Shown one piece after another: positions 11,833 to 22,324 of a stretch of DNA of 64,000 bases. The translations under genes and the position numbers were made by a program. Location of the stretch: positions 310,001 through 374,000 of the forward strand of contig OY978101.1 of NCBI GenBank assembly GCA_963854735.1. The letters run 5' to 3'. The stretch is from Marvania coccoides (lineage: Eukaryota; Chlorophyta; Trebouxiophyceae; Chlorellales; Chlorellaceae). Under the pieces are notes generated by a model, which was not told the origin of the DNA, ran no database searches, and saw only the letters and a list, made by a program, of their open reading frames with translations. Position 1 is the first letter of the stretch; every line of letters begins with the position of its first letter.

Positions 11833-12810
11833 ATGGCTGACGCGGAAACTAAACCCCAAGTTGAAGAGCCCGCCGCGGCGGAACCCGCTGCTGCCGTCGA
11901 GGAGAAGCAGCCCGAGCTGGAGGCTGCCGCTGCCGTCGTAGAGGAGGCCGCTCCTGCTCCCGCTGAGGATCCTGTCGCCGTGGCCGCCGAGGAGAAGAAA
12001 GAAGAAGAAGTGGCGCCTGTGGCTACCGAGGAGCAGCCCGTGGTTGCGCAGCCCGAAGAGGCTGCTGCTGGTGTCGAGGCTCCTGCTCCTGCTGCCGAGG
12101 AGGCGAAAGCTGCCGACGTGGAGCAAGGCAAGCTGGAAAAACCGAATCCCGCTGCTGGGGAGCCTGCCGCTGCGGGCCGTCCCGCCGTCAAGGTGGGCTA
12201 CATGACGTTTACAAGCGGCCAAGCCTGCTACGAGTACTTTAACCACATCATCAGGGATTACAGCAAGAACCAGAACCTGAACGAGGTAAGTGGCCGGTTT
12301 GAAATATTTTCCTGTCTTTATTGCGTTGAAAAATAAAAATGCCGTTTTAACAGCGTACTTCATGAAATTTAGCGCTCATTTTTTTATTCCTTCTTCCCGT
12401 TATTTGCAACTCTGCAGTATGAGCAGTTCAACGTGCTGGAGCTCATCCGCACGGGGCACCCTGACGCCTCGCGCAAGCTGGCCGATGCCGTGGTGGGAAT
12501 TCAGATTCGGGACGTTATGTACAATGGCCAGCCCTCGGTGTGCTTCCACCTGCTGCGAGAAAACGGCAAAACCGAGGACGTGTCCTACCGCAAGTGCGTG
12601 TCCGGGCTGTTCCCGGAGATGCGGTCCTCACTGGAGGCGCAGAACAATCGGCACAAACAGCACGGCCGGCTGGGTGTGAGGGACGGGGGAGGCATGAAGA
12701 GCTCCCGCGGGGGCGGCAGGGGAGGGCGAGGAGGCGGCGGCAGGGGTGAAGGTGGCCGGGGAGGAGGCGGTCGTGGCGGCAGGGGCAGGGGCGGTCGTGG
12801 CAGGTTTTGA
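11833..12810 (+). CDS. DeCL/DUF3223-domain protein with acidic Ala/Glu N-terminus and RGG tail
   Basis: Exons 11833-12285 and 12418-12810 join in frame to 281 aa. Three regions are visible. Residues 1-115 are low-complexity Ala/Glu/Pro. Residues about 120-220 carry a DUF3223 (DeCL) domain: FTSGQACYEYFNHIIRDY, then FNVLELIRTGHPDASRKL, then CFHLLRENGKTEDVSYRKCV. Residues 240-281 are a Gly/Arg tail of RGG-type repeats. In plants this domain occurs in DCL, a plastid protein linked to chloroplast development and rRNA processing, and at the C-terminus of RNA polymerase V; RGG tails usually bind RNA. The combination suggests RNA binding, but the cell compartment is unclear because the N-terminus is acidic and not transit-peptide-like. 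The ATG follows a pyrimidine-rich leader. Function is inferred only from domains. Confidence 0.85.
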
Positions 12811-13288
12811 AGAGTCGGCGATTTAAAAGGCTGACTCGTTTTTTCTCTTCATTCTCAGCACACGAAAGGTTGCAATCATTGTCAGCATCATCATTATCAT
12901 CATCGCGATTAAAAAAAAGAGATATAGATATACAGTGCAGAGAGCAGGAGGAGGTAATACTCAAAGGAACACGGCATGGCATGGCGTAATTAAGTGAAGT
13001 AAGAAATTTGAAAAACTCTAAATACAGCAAGGGAAGGAGACACGGCTGGCTGTTATGTCATCAGGAAAAAAAAGTAGACGAAAAGGAAAAACGCTGCTTG
13101 AGTAAGCGAATCATGACTTTTAAAAGAGAATTTACTTTATATTGGGGAGAGAAAAAAGGCGTCGTTGCGCCTAATTTTCTTTTTGTTAGTTGTTGAATGA
13201 AATCAAAGTTCATTTTCGGTGTAGAAAGAGATACATATCAAAGGGAAAAACTGGCAAGTCGATATCACCGATTGTTGTCGTTGTGGTT
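12811..13288. other. Convergent 3' intergenic region
   Basis: 478 bp between two stop codons facing each other (DeCL-RGG, +; F-box/WD40, -). It would contain both 3' UTRs. It is AT- and purine-rich on the plus strand. No gene or RNA feature seen. Confidence 0.6.
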
Positions 13289-15012
13289 TTATTCGAAGGA
13301 GTACACGCCCAGGCTGCCATCAAAGCCGGCAGACAGCGCCTGCTCCCCGCGCATGCACACCCGCGAAATGCGGTCGGTGTGCCCGCCCAGCGAGTACAGG
13401 TCCCTGCCCATGCGGCGGTCAATCACGTAGACGCGCGAGTCGAAAGACCCAGCCACCAGGTAACGCCCATCCACCCTCCGAGCAAAACAGGCGACGGGGT
13501 ACACTTCGTTGCCGGTGTGACGAGACAGGTCGTAGCAGGCGCTCTGCTTGCCCTGGCGCACGTCCCAGGTGCGCAGGCAGCCGTCGGTGTTGGCGGAGCC
13601 CACCTCGTTCAGCCCAGGGTCCAGGCGGTCCACGTACCACGGCCACCCCTCGCTGCCCAGCATGCGCAGCAGGATCTTGCCCGTCTCCGCGTCCCACAGC
13701 TTGATCTGCATGTCGTTGCTGCCGGACGCGAACCGCGCGCCGTCGGGCGCCACCGTGAGCCCGCACACCCCCGGAACTTGCGTGGAGCCGGGCACCATGT
13801 GGACGGGATCGTCGGAGTACGTTTGAAGGGGGTCTATCCGCATGGGACCCGAGGAAAACGACCCAAACGACCCTGTTCTATGCTTTCCCGACTGCGAGGC
13901 TACCTCTGCGTCGTCAGCAGGCAGGGCAAATAGCCGAATGGAGCCGTCAAAGGATGCCGTCATCGCCCGGTCGTTCACCACTCGGCTCATCGCGCACCCC
14001 GCACGGTGCCCCGTCAGCTGCATCACATGCTCCAGCTCCCACTTGTTCTTGGCGCTGCGCGGGGAGCGCGACCGCGGGGAGGAGGCGTCCTCCGGCGATG
14101 AACTTTTGGGCGAGCCGGCGGGGGAGCGCACGCGCTCTCGCGCAAACGCCTCCCGCAGCTCCTGGTGGGTGGGGCCGCCGCCAGCGGGCTGCAGCCGCAG
14201 CATGTGCACCACGGGGGAGAAAGTAGTAGCTACGAAGTCGAAAGTACCGGGGCGGTGGGCAATGTTGAACACACCGTCCTCGTGGATGGGTGCGTTAGTC
14301 ATGCTGTAGCCGCGCTGCCGCAGGAGCTGCCCCCGCGGGCGCCGCGTCTTGTCAAACTCCCACAAGATGTACTCGCCCTTGGAGCCGGTTTCATAGTTGA
14401 GCACAGAGCCGGAGAGCGCCAAATTTGAGGGGAGGGGGTCCTCTGCGAGTGCCAGGCCGAACATTTGCTGCAGCACATGGAGGGAGGGGGGAAGGGGGGG
14501 TGAGGGGTGAGGGATAGGTTTCGGGGGAGATAATTTTTTTGTTGTGAAAGATATGTCGAGATATGATTCAGGTGGTTGTTGAGGGGGAAGGAGGCCGGTG
14601 GATTGTGTCCCAGCAAATCTCACCCCTCGGTGGCCTGGCACGATCATGGGGAGGCGCCTGAGTTTGCCCGTCTCCCAGCGGTGCTCCGCGCGCTGCCGGT
14701 TGCCATACTCGGAGCGCCAGGAAGGGATTGCAGGCTTGTAGCTGAACAATTCCGAAAACTGTGCGGGGAAATCGCGAGAGTACGCTTTCCTGCGGGGACC
14801 AGGGATAGATGGGGGTCAAGGTAATGTCGTGAGGGGAGCGGCGCGCCGAAAAAGAACGGGTCTTCGCACCTCCAGAGAGAATCGGTGTCCAATGCGGTAC
14901 GTATGTTGGAGTTTACGAGCTGCAGGCGCGCTACGGACTTGCCATCCAGGTGGGATGATATTTCGACAAGCGAGGCACCGTCCAGACTCCCCAGATCAGG
15001 GGCCACAGACAT
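13289..15012 (-). CDS. F-box and WD40-repeat protein
   Basis: Exons 15012-14870, 14789-14624 and 14467-13289 join in frame to 495 aa. The first 48 residues form an F-box (LGSLDGASLVEISSHLDGKS, then LQLVNSNIRTAL, then SLWR), which would bind SKP1 in an SCF ubiquitin ligase. The C-terminal half has at least five WD40-type blades. Good examples are MTASFDGSIRLF, FASGSNDMQIKLWDAETG, GSANTDGCLRTWDVRQG, LVAGSFDSRVYVIDRRMG and LSAGFDGSLGVYSFE. A Ser/Pro/Arg-rich insert (SPAGSPKSSSPEDASS) at about 270 could be a phosphorylated linker. The likely role is substrate recognition in an SCF complex; the substrate is unknown. It starts head to head with another WD40 gene 237 bp away. All introns are GT-AG. 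Confidence 0.88.
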
Positions 15013-15249
15013 TTGTTTGTTTCAAAAAATATATGACTATGTTTCTTCTCGTATCTCGCGTATGCGCACAAATATAAAGATAAAAGAATATGTAAGCAGG
15101 CGTAAACAAGGAGTTTGGGGGAGAAATGGAGCGGTATGCATGTAGATAGGTAAAGCAGCGAGATTTTTTTCGTGCTTTGGTCGGCGGGCAGCACGTGTGT
15201 AAAAAAATATCTAAAGTTTTGAAAGACATTTCGATGAGATAATTTCAAA
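15013..15249. promoter_or_regulatory. 237-bp divergent promoter shared by two WD40 genes
   Basis: The interval runs from the F-box/WD40 start codon (minus) to the GNB1L-type start codon (plus). It is AT-rich and contains an ACGTG core (CAGCACGTGTG near 15188-15198) that resembles G-box-like sites. Element function is not established. Confidence 0.45.
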
Positions 15250-16730
15250 ATGGGGAGGCAGGCGGATCCATGCGCGGTGCTGCGTGGCCACCAGGGCGAC
15301 GTTCAAACGCTGGTGTTCGATCCCTCTGAAGATTACTTGATCTCGGGGTGAGGGCATTAATCAAGCGCATTGCACCCTCAAACACTTCTTAGCAATCTCG
15401 CAACTCAAATTATCGCCGCTGCAGGGACTCCCAGGGCGAGGTGCGGGTGTGGAGCCTGCAAGACCAACGCCCCCGCTCCGTCGGAAGGTACATTCCATGT
15501 CTTTTATTGATTATTTATATATAATTCGAATGCACATGCCTCTAGTAACACCAATGCTGTCCAGTTTCCAGGCTCCACCCTGCGTCAGCTGGCGTAATCA
15601 ACCTCAGACTGTGGCACGCCGGCCCAGCCCCGATGCTCATTACTCAAGGCCGGGATGGCACCAACCTGGTCTGGGACATGCAGCCTGAAATGAAGTTTCC
15701 AAAAGAGTACGCCTTCTTTGACTTGAAATTTCGATATTCTACTGTACTAAAAATTCTGACAACCCGCCGGCAATTTCTCTTTTTTATTCTCCCTCTATGC
15801 AGGCCTGTGGCGACGTTTTCCAGGCAAGCCTACTCTTTTTGCAGATTCTCGCTGCTAGCGCCGCAATCCCCTGCGACCGTGGACAAAAAAACGGCAGCTG
15901 TTTGCCCTGAGGACCCTGCGGCGTTTGCTGCCGCTGTGCTGGCGCCTTTTCCGCCTCCCAATGACGCAGCAGCGCATGAAAACACCGCTGATGCCGTTTC
16001 TGACGCCCCTCCAGACGCAGTAGCTTCCGCGATAGCCGCCATCCACGGCAGCTGCTCCCTTTCCACCCCCTTCCCAGTGCGTTCCCGAGCATTGCTGGCT
16101 CTTCCTGGCGACTTGGAGCGAGTCGCCGAGGTGTGCTGCGCTGCCTGCGGCGAAGCCATAGCTGTCGTCGCGCAAGACGCGGAAGCAGCGAAAGAGCGGC
16201 CCTGGGGCATGTGCCTCTCCCTGAAACTGTTTTTAGGTCCCGAAAATCGAGTACTGTTGGCGGTAGGCTACGAGGCGGGCCACGTTGTGATATGGAGCCT
16301 CCCTGGCAGCGGCGGAAAGAGTGCTGCGCAGCCTGTGGCAGTGGGCCAGCTGCACTCTGAGCCTGTGATGGCGCTGGAAGTGGAAGAAGGCGGCGGCCGA
16401 GGCGTGTCAGGGTCCGCAGAAGACAAGCTGGTGTCGTTTGTGGTCGACTATGAGGGCGGAAAAGTGCTGCCCAGCACTTCCATTGATTTGCGCAAGCAGG
16501 GGGTGGCTGACGTGGCGGTGAGCGGCGACGGCAAGCTGCTTGCGGCGGCCGGGTGGGATGGCAAAGTGAGGGTGTACAAAAGGGACAGCGGGAAGGCGCT
16601 GGCGGTGTTGAAATACCATACCGAGGCGGTCAGCGCGGTGGCATTCAGTCCTGAGACGTGCTTGATTGCTTCGGGGGCGAGGGATGGAACGATAGCACTT
16701 TGGGACGTGTATGCAACCCCAACGCCGTAG
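15250..16730 (+). CDS. WD40 protein of the GNB1L / ASTRA-associated protein 1 (DSE1) family
   Basis: Exons 15250-15347, 15425-15487, 15572-15706 and 15803-16730 join in frame to 407 aa. The first blade reads PCAVLRGHQGDVQTLVFDPS with SGDSQGEVRVWSLQ, followed by GVINLRLWHAGPAPMLITQGRD and NLVWDM. Next comes FSRQAYSFCRFSLL, a family-typical segment. Last comes ASGARDGTIALWDV near the C-terminus. This order fits the GNB1L/ASA1/DSE1 family. Human GNB1L and yeast ASA1 assist the TTT/ASTRA chaperone system that stabilises PIKK kinases; plant DSE1 affects plasmodesmal transport in embryos. An Ala-rich insert (residues about 120-180) separates blades. The start codon opens exon 1 directly after the short divergent promoter. 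Family call is fairly sure; subfamily function is by homology. Confidence 0.8.
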
Positions 16731-17824
16731 AGTTGGGAGGTAGATAACAGCATAATGAAACGCATGCACTATTGAATTTTTCTGAATGAATCCATGTGAA
16801 AAACACAGAGAGAAAGCAGTATAGTGACCAGCAGCGGCGGACGCAAAAAAATGCTCGAGGTTTATCTATGGCATCTTAAAATTCCATGTGGCGATATTGC
16901 ATTTTTATTGACGCAAGAAGACACGGAATAAAGTAAAGTTTTCAGTGGGGAAGCTGCTTTGTCAGCATCGCCCCCACCCGATAAAATAATCACATTTTTT
17001 CATTTTTCCTCACGTGTGGCTGTATCCCACTATTTGGGGCATTATTATAAGCTGATGAACGGTGTCATTGAAGCGTTTTCACTCCAGTTCAAACGCCGTA
17101 ATGGTAATAATAATTGCTAAATCCCACGCCGTGCATGGTCACCCATTGCTCGTTTCTCTTGGTCACGAGAACATCTACATTGTTTATAAATATCAATTCA
17201 CAAACTCCATTATAGACAGCAGCTTCCGCTGCAAGTCAGACTGCGCCAATTTCGTGACCCTGGAGCCTACCTGTAGGGCCCCTCCTGCCTGAGGTGAACA
17301 GCGTGGGAATTGCTATATAATTTTCGGTTATCCGAGATTTTTATAAATCTTACACGCATTATTAAAACGATTAGCCAAGCAACCGGACGGGAGGGCGTCA
17401 GAAACTACCTTGCAACTTTATTTTTTGGGTGAGTTCTCTCTCACTTCTGGAGCCTCTTCCGGCCCCGAATTTCGTTTTTTCTGCCATCGTATATGTGGTG
17501 TGGACACATTATGCCCAAGCGCCTTCGGGTTCCCCTGGAAATTCGCTCGAACTCGCGAAAATCGTTCTTCCCGAATTTTCGACGGATGCATGCGGCTTTT
17601 TTTTCGGGTTTTTTCGCCTTATGTGCTTCTCATTTTATTTCCCCCCTATATGCCTTAGATCTGCCTCACTAACGTTTCTCTTGGAGCGAACAGTTTGTTA
17701 GAGGCATAGCTGCTGGCTGGCTTCCTGAATTTGTTCTCTTGGAATCCTCATTTCAAACCATCATTACTCTGTCCCCTCGCAGACGTGTTTTCAAGGGTTA
17801 TTTTCACTTTTTAAAAACCCCAAA
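16731..17824. other. Intergenic, about 1.1 kb
   Basis: Between the GNB1L-type stop and the AP2-factor start, both on the plus strand. It should contain the first gene's 3' UTR and the AP2 promoter and 5' leader, which is strongly pyrimidine-rich from about 17400 on. A short open frame at 17062-17292 shows no domain. No RNA gene recognised. Confidence 0.5.
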
Positions 17825-19569
17825 ATGTCGGCCAGGGGTGAGGGAGGCGGTGACTTAGCTCAATCTTTGGCCAGAGCAGGAGGCGTAGGGAGGCGAAGCC
17901 CTGGCGCTGGAGGCGATATCCAGCAGCAAATCGTGGGCCCAGTTCGTCCCCAGTTCGCTGCTGCCCTGCAGGCGAACTTTTTGGCCACCCCAGAAGACGC
18001 TGAGTGTGAGTTTGCATTTCCACTGTTATGGCAGATTCAACCCCACTTTTTAACCAAATGACATCATGTATTTTCTATTAAACAATGCAGCCCCCCGCGC
18101 GTCCTCAAACAGCTCTGCCTCGAGAACCAGCGGAGGGCCTCGCTTCCGGGGCGTGACCAAGCACAAGCGCACGCAGCGCTACGAGGCCCACATCTGGGAG
18201 TCCAAGAAACAGATCTACCTGGGTGGCTTCGACTCCGAGGTCCACGCGGCCAAGAGCCACGGTGAGAAAGTTTTTTATTATTATTGCCACGGCGTGAAAT
18301 ATTAGGCTATGCTGACGGGTTTTCTTTCCTTTCTGGGGCCTCTTAGCGCGCTTAATGTCATTTTTACCATTCCTATCGTGAAAATTTACACATTTACCAC
18401 GCCATTATAACGTTTTTATCAACCCCAATTCCCGTCAAAACCCCTCACCATTTTCGTTTCTCCGAAAATTCACAATTATTTGCAGACATCATGGCTCTGC
18501 GGTGCAAGGGATCCGAGTGCGGGATCCTCAACTTCGACGTCTCCGAGTACACCGGCCTGCTGCCCCTGGTGGAACGCCTCTCCCGCGAAGACGTGGTCAC
18601 CGCGCTGCGCAACTACTCCAAGCAGCAGACCGCCGACCGGCTGGCCTCTGCGGGGCTATCGCCACACCAGGGGCTGGGCGTGCGCTGCGGCGGCGTACGT
18701 AAGCCCTCCCTCCCCCCCCGCCGGGCGCTGCCTCGGCCCTCCAGGCGCCCCATGGCTGTATCCCCGCGCTACAGCTGTCCCTCCGAGTCCGAGGAGGAAT
18801 ACTACAGCGACGCCGAGGAGGAAGGCAGCGGCCACGCCACCGCCGCCACTGCCACCGCCTACACCAACAGCGCCTCTGTGCAGACGCGCAAGATGGCTGC
18901 TGCCGCCGGCCCCGAGTCTCCCTCGCACAGCCAAAACCGGCTGCGTGCGACCCCGCCGCTGCCTCTCTGGTACCCCACCACAGCCGTCATTCCGCCGACG
19001 GTGCCTGCTGCACGCCGCTCCCGCCCCATCGGGCTGGCGCCCCCGCCCTGGCCCGAGTACCCCGAGTACCCTGTGCCCTCGGAGCCTTTGGACCCCATCG
19101 TGGCTGCGGAGTACGACAGCGTAGACATCGATGCTGTCCTGTCGCACTTTTCGGGGGAGGAAAAGGTGAAAAAGAAAGGAAGCAGCGTAGCCGAAAGAGA
19201 GAAGAAGGGGGGGGGGGGGGGGGGGGGGGTAAACAGCTGGTGTATTTATTGCATTGTCGAGCTAGAACATTATATGCGCAAATATATAGCAGCTTCTTCC
19301 ACCCGACTCGCAATATTTTTCACGCTCCCTTAAAACCCCTTCCCCTCTTTTCTTGTGCGCAGTCGCTGACCTACTCCTTCCCAGGAGAGAGCTATCTCTT
19401 CGAGTCCGTGCGCGTGGACGCCAACCACACCGCCCTGCAGCACCTCTCGGGGGCGGCGCTCTTCCAAGAAGCGCACTCCAGCCAAGAGCTCTTCCCACTG
19501 CCCCCCACCGCCGTCGCGCAGCCAAACGGAGCCCCCGAAGCTCCCCTGGAGTGGGAAATCGGCCGTTGA
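17825..19569 (+). CDS. AP2-domain transcription factor (single AP2 repeat)
   Basis: Exons 17825-18005, 18091-18261, 18486-19165 and 19363-19569 join in frame to 412 aa. One AP2/ERF DNA-binding domain spans residues about 78-140 and is split by intron 2: RFRGVTKHKRTQRYEAHIWE, then KQIYLGGFDSEVHAAKSH, then DIMALRCKG and ILNFDVSEY. The YEAHIW and YLGGF motifs and the pattern of the following helix resemble AINTEGUMENTA-type repeat 1 rather than ERF/DREB. There is no second repeat. The rest is Pro/Ser-rich with an acidic patch (SEEEYYSDAEEEGSG) that may activate transcription. The N-terminal 60 residues are Gly/Ala-rich. Expected to be nuclear and bind DNA; target genes unknown. Intron 3 contains a 23-base run of G. 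Confidence 0.88.
19207..19229 (+). repeat. 23-bp poly-G tract in the last intron of the AP2 gene
   Basis: An uninterrupted run of 23 G lies 42 bp after the intron 3 donor. It could form a G-quadruplex in DNA or pre-mRNA. Such tracts are also prone to length error in sequencing. Confidence 0.95.
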
Positions 19570-21388
19570 ATGATTTTACAAAAAAAAACCTTTTATGTAG
19601 ACTCTATATTCCGAATAATTGGCAGCAATTTACCGTGTTTCTAAAAAATCACGTGTTCTTCTTCGCTTCTGTTTTGATTTGGCAACAAATGATGTCTTTT
19701 GCCGTGCTGCTGATGTACCAGTTGTTTTTCTCTTCTAAAGCTTGATGCTGTTGCCTTTTGACTTGCCGAGGCCTCGCGAGGCAATACGTACTTGACTTTC
19801 TTCTTCTGTTTCATTCTAGTTAGTTGATGAGGGAAATTTAAAATTCTTCTTTAGGTCGGCTGTGATCTAATTTTCATTCCTTTCCTTAAGTCTTCTGCAT
19901 GCAACGAGTCAGCTCTTGCCAGCGTCTCGGGTTGATCATTACAAATAATAAATAAAACATTTGAGGGTTTATTTTCATATTTGCACCCCAGCCAGCTAGA
20001 ATCTTAGCTTATATTCAAAATCCACACTCTCCAGCGCAATTTGATTTTCGCAGCCAGCGCTTTTTTTGAACTGATTTAGGCGTTGATTGAGTTTCTACTT
20101 TTCCTCTCCGCGCCAACCGAACTCGGTTTCTCGACGTGTGCTCGTGCTGAGGCGTTGTTCGGAATTTTTGGCTGCGAGCGCGCTAAGTTCGCGCGTTGTC
20201 GCATTGCATGCTGGCTCAGTTTCCAGCTTCATCGGTGAGCCCCAAGCAGGGTAATTGCCGACGTTCACATTTATCCGTTTCCAACACCTTAGCTCTCTTT
20301 TTCGCTCATAGCACTTCCCGGTTCTGTTTTTTTTCTAAAATTAACATCGCTGCGTTGCGCATGCATGGCCCCTTGCAATGGTGGAAATTAAGCCACACTT
20401 AATTTTTTCCGCTTTCCCCCGCGGTGCGTCGCACCTCATATCCGCCCATTTTACTGTGAATATCAATTATAAACGTTGGTTTTTGCTTATCTCTTTCATC
20501 AGCATCGCTGCTTTTTGCGGGTTGTCTCTATCCCGTAGCATACATTGCTGCACAGCACATTCTAAAGCGAGCCTCGAAAGAACCCCAGCTCTTCGACGCC
20601 TGCATCTTAACTAGTCAGCCAGTTGCCATACAAACAATGTTGTGCATAGCTGCAACCTCCAGCAGTGAAGAACCCTCTGCCAACTATTCCCCCCTTGAAC
20701 TTTTCAAGCGTAAGCATTGGTTTTACATTGTTGTTGTGTTGTAAGTTTCTAAAGGCCGCACATAAACCCAAGGGGGAGGTACAGCCTTAAAATCGCGTCA
20801 CAACCTAAAAACCGGAGCTCAAGCCGCTCTTTCGTCGATACTTTTTGAAACTTCTACTACTCATTGAGAGGGCAGCCATCTCGCATGCATGCATCGCAGG
20901 TGAGGAACAGCAAGGATGTGGGGGAAAAAAGAACAAGCAAAAAGGTAAAAGAAAAATAACGCTGGATAGCAGAAAGGGGGACTGTGGCGGGCGGAGACAA
21001 AAAAACAAAGGGGCAAAAAAAAAAAAGTTTTTTTGTGTGTGTATTGTGGAGGGCGAGATTTAGGGGGGGGAGGGAAGAAACTATTATCCAAGATATCGAA
21101 AGAAAAGAGGGAAAATTCATAAGGGATTAAGGGGGGTGAGACAGACTAGATTCTCAAAGCATGAAAAATGCGCAGCAAAGACAAAACAGACCCACACACT
21201 CGCGATTTTAAATTTGTTTCGTCGCCAGCTGGCTCTCAACCAGACCCAGGAGGGGAGGAAAGATTTCACAGAAAGACTCGAGCTCTCAAACACACACAAA
21301 CACACTCACACAGATGTAGAAACACACAGACTGTCTCTATTAGCACTCTTTTATACCACTCTGTAGTAGTAGTCTACTCCTAGCTTGT
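19570..21388. other. Largest gap without a recognised gene (1.8 kb)
   Basis: Lies between the stop codons of the AP2 factor (+) and the SERBP1-like gene (-), so it is convergent and should hold only two 3' UTRs, yet it is the largest gap in the window. Open frames such as 20196-20402 and 20378-20614 (+) are short and motif-free. Stretches near 20930-21130 are purine-rich low complexity, and 21290-21330 is CA-rich. A long 3' UTR, a non-coding RNA or decayed sequence are all possible; nothing in it is decisive. Confidence 0.4.
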
Positions 21389-22324
21389 TCAGCCCAGGGA
21401 GGGGAAGGCAGAGGCGTCATCGAAGTTGATAGCCGGCCCCCGGCCCCCGCCGCCGCCTCCCTCCGCCCGCCCGCCGCCGCGGGGGCCGCTGCGCCCGCCC
21501 CGCCTGCCGCCGCGGCCCTCTCCGCGGCCGCCTCCGCGTCCTCCAGCTCCCCTGCCCTCTCCAGCAGCCTCATAGCGGAATCCTACGGCCACCACCTTCT
21601 CGGCCTCCTTGCGCTCGCGCTCGCGCGTGGCGGCGGCCTTCTTGGCCTTGGCGTTCTTGCTGAGGCCCAGGCCCACGTCCTCCTCCACCTTCACGAACGA
21701 CTTCATGCCCGAGAACTGCTTCTCATCCACCTTGGCAGCCTCGCGCTGGGCGTTCAGGCCCGCGCGCTTCTCAGCCAGCACCGCCTCGTACTCCTCCAGC
21801 GACAGCTGCTTCTCCTCCTCTACGGGCGCGGGCTCGGCGTCGCCATTGGCGCCCTCTCCGGCGGCGGCGGCCTCTCCTCCCTCGGCCAGAGCCAGCTTCT
21901 CCATGTCCTTGACCTCCTCGCCCTCGGCGCCCCAGTTGCCGCGGCCTCCACCGTGGCGCTTCTCGGTCTCGTGGCCGCGGCCAGAGGCGTCCTGGCGATC
22001 GAACTCGCGCTTGCGGCCATCCCCGCGGCCCCTGCCGCGACCGCCGGCGCCGCCGCGGCCGGTGCGGGAGCGGGGCCTCTCCCCAGAGGCGTCTCCAGAA
22101 ACGGGGTCCAGCGCCGCGGGGCCACGGGGGCCACGGCTCAGGTCGGATGCCGCATTGGATCGAGGCCCGCGAGCACCAGGTGCGGCGGGCTTGGCTTTCG
22201 GCTTGCTCTCCTCGGCCTTGGCAGGGGCGGATGCCGGGGCAGCGGTCTTGATCTTTGCCGCAAGCTCGCTGACGTCTACGGTGCCCTCATCGTCCAACAA
22301 CGCGAATGCGTTTGCAAGGCTCAT
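21389..22324 (-). CDS. SERBP1/HABP4-type RGG-rich mRNA- and ribosome-binding protein
   Basis: A single uninterrupted frame of 311 aa; the start is the ATG at 22324 (MSLANAFALLDDEG), since the upstream in-frame stretch is AT-rich leader. The N-terminal motif NAFALLDDEG is typical of Stm1/HABP4 family members. It is followed by Pro/Ala/Lys-rich sequence, an RGG-rich centre (GRGGAGGRGRGRGDG), the HABP4/PAI-RBP1 core (LSLEEYEAVLAEKRAGLNAQ, FSGMKSFVKVEEDVG) and a C-terminal RGG box ending in FDDASAFPSLG. Family members bind mRNA and idle 80S ribosomes together with eEF2; plant RGGA proteins act in stress responses. No coding intron is present, unusual for this window, although a 5' UTR intron is possible. 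Confidence 0.9.
   Translation of the reverse strand: MSLANAFALLDDEGTVDVSELAAKIKTAAPASAPAKAEESKPKAKPAAPGARGPRSNAASDLSRGPRGPAALDPVSGDASGERPRSRTGRGGAGGRGRGRGDGRKREFDRQDASGRGHETEKRHGGGRGNWGAEGEEVKDMEKLALAEGGEAAAAGEGANGDAEPAPVEEEKQLSLEEYEAVLAEKRAGLNAQREAAKVDEKQFSGMKSFVKVEEDVGLGLSKNAKAKKAAATRERERKEAEKVVAVGFRYEAAGEGRGAGGRGGGRGEGRGGRRGGRSGPRGGGRAEGGGGGGRGPAINFDDASAFPSLG

Noticed and set aside
20857..21120. Minus-strand Phe/Pro/Ser-rich frames
   Set aside because: Low-complexity translation of purine-rich DNA; no splice or domain evidence.
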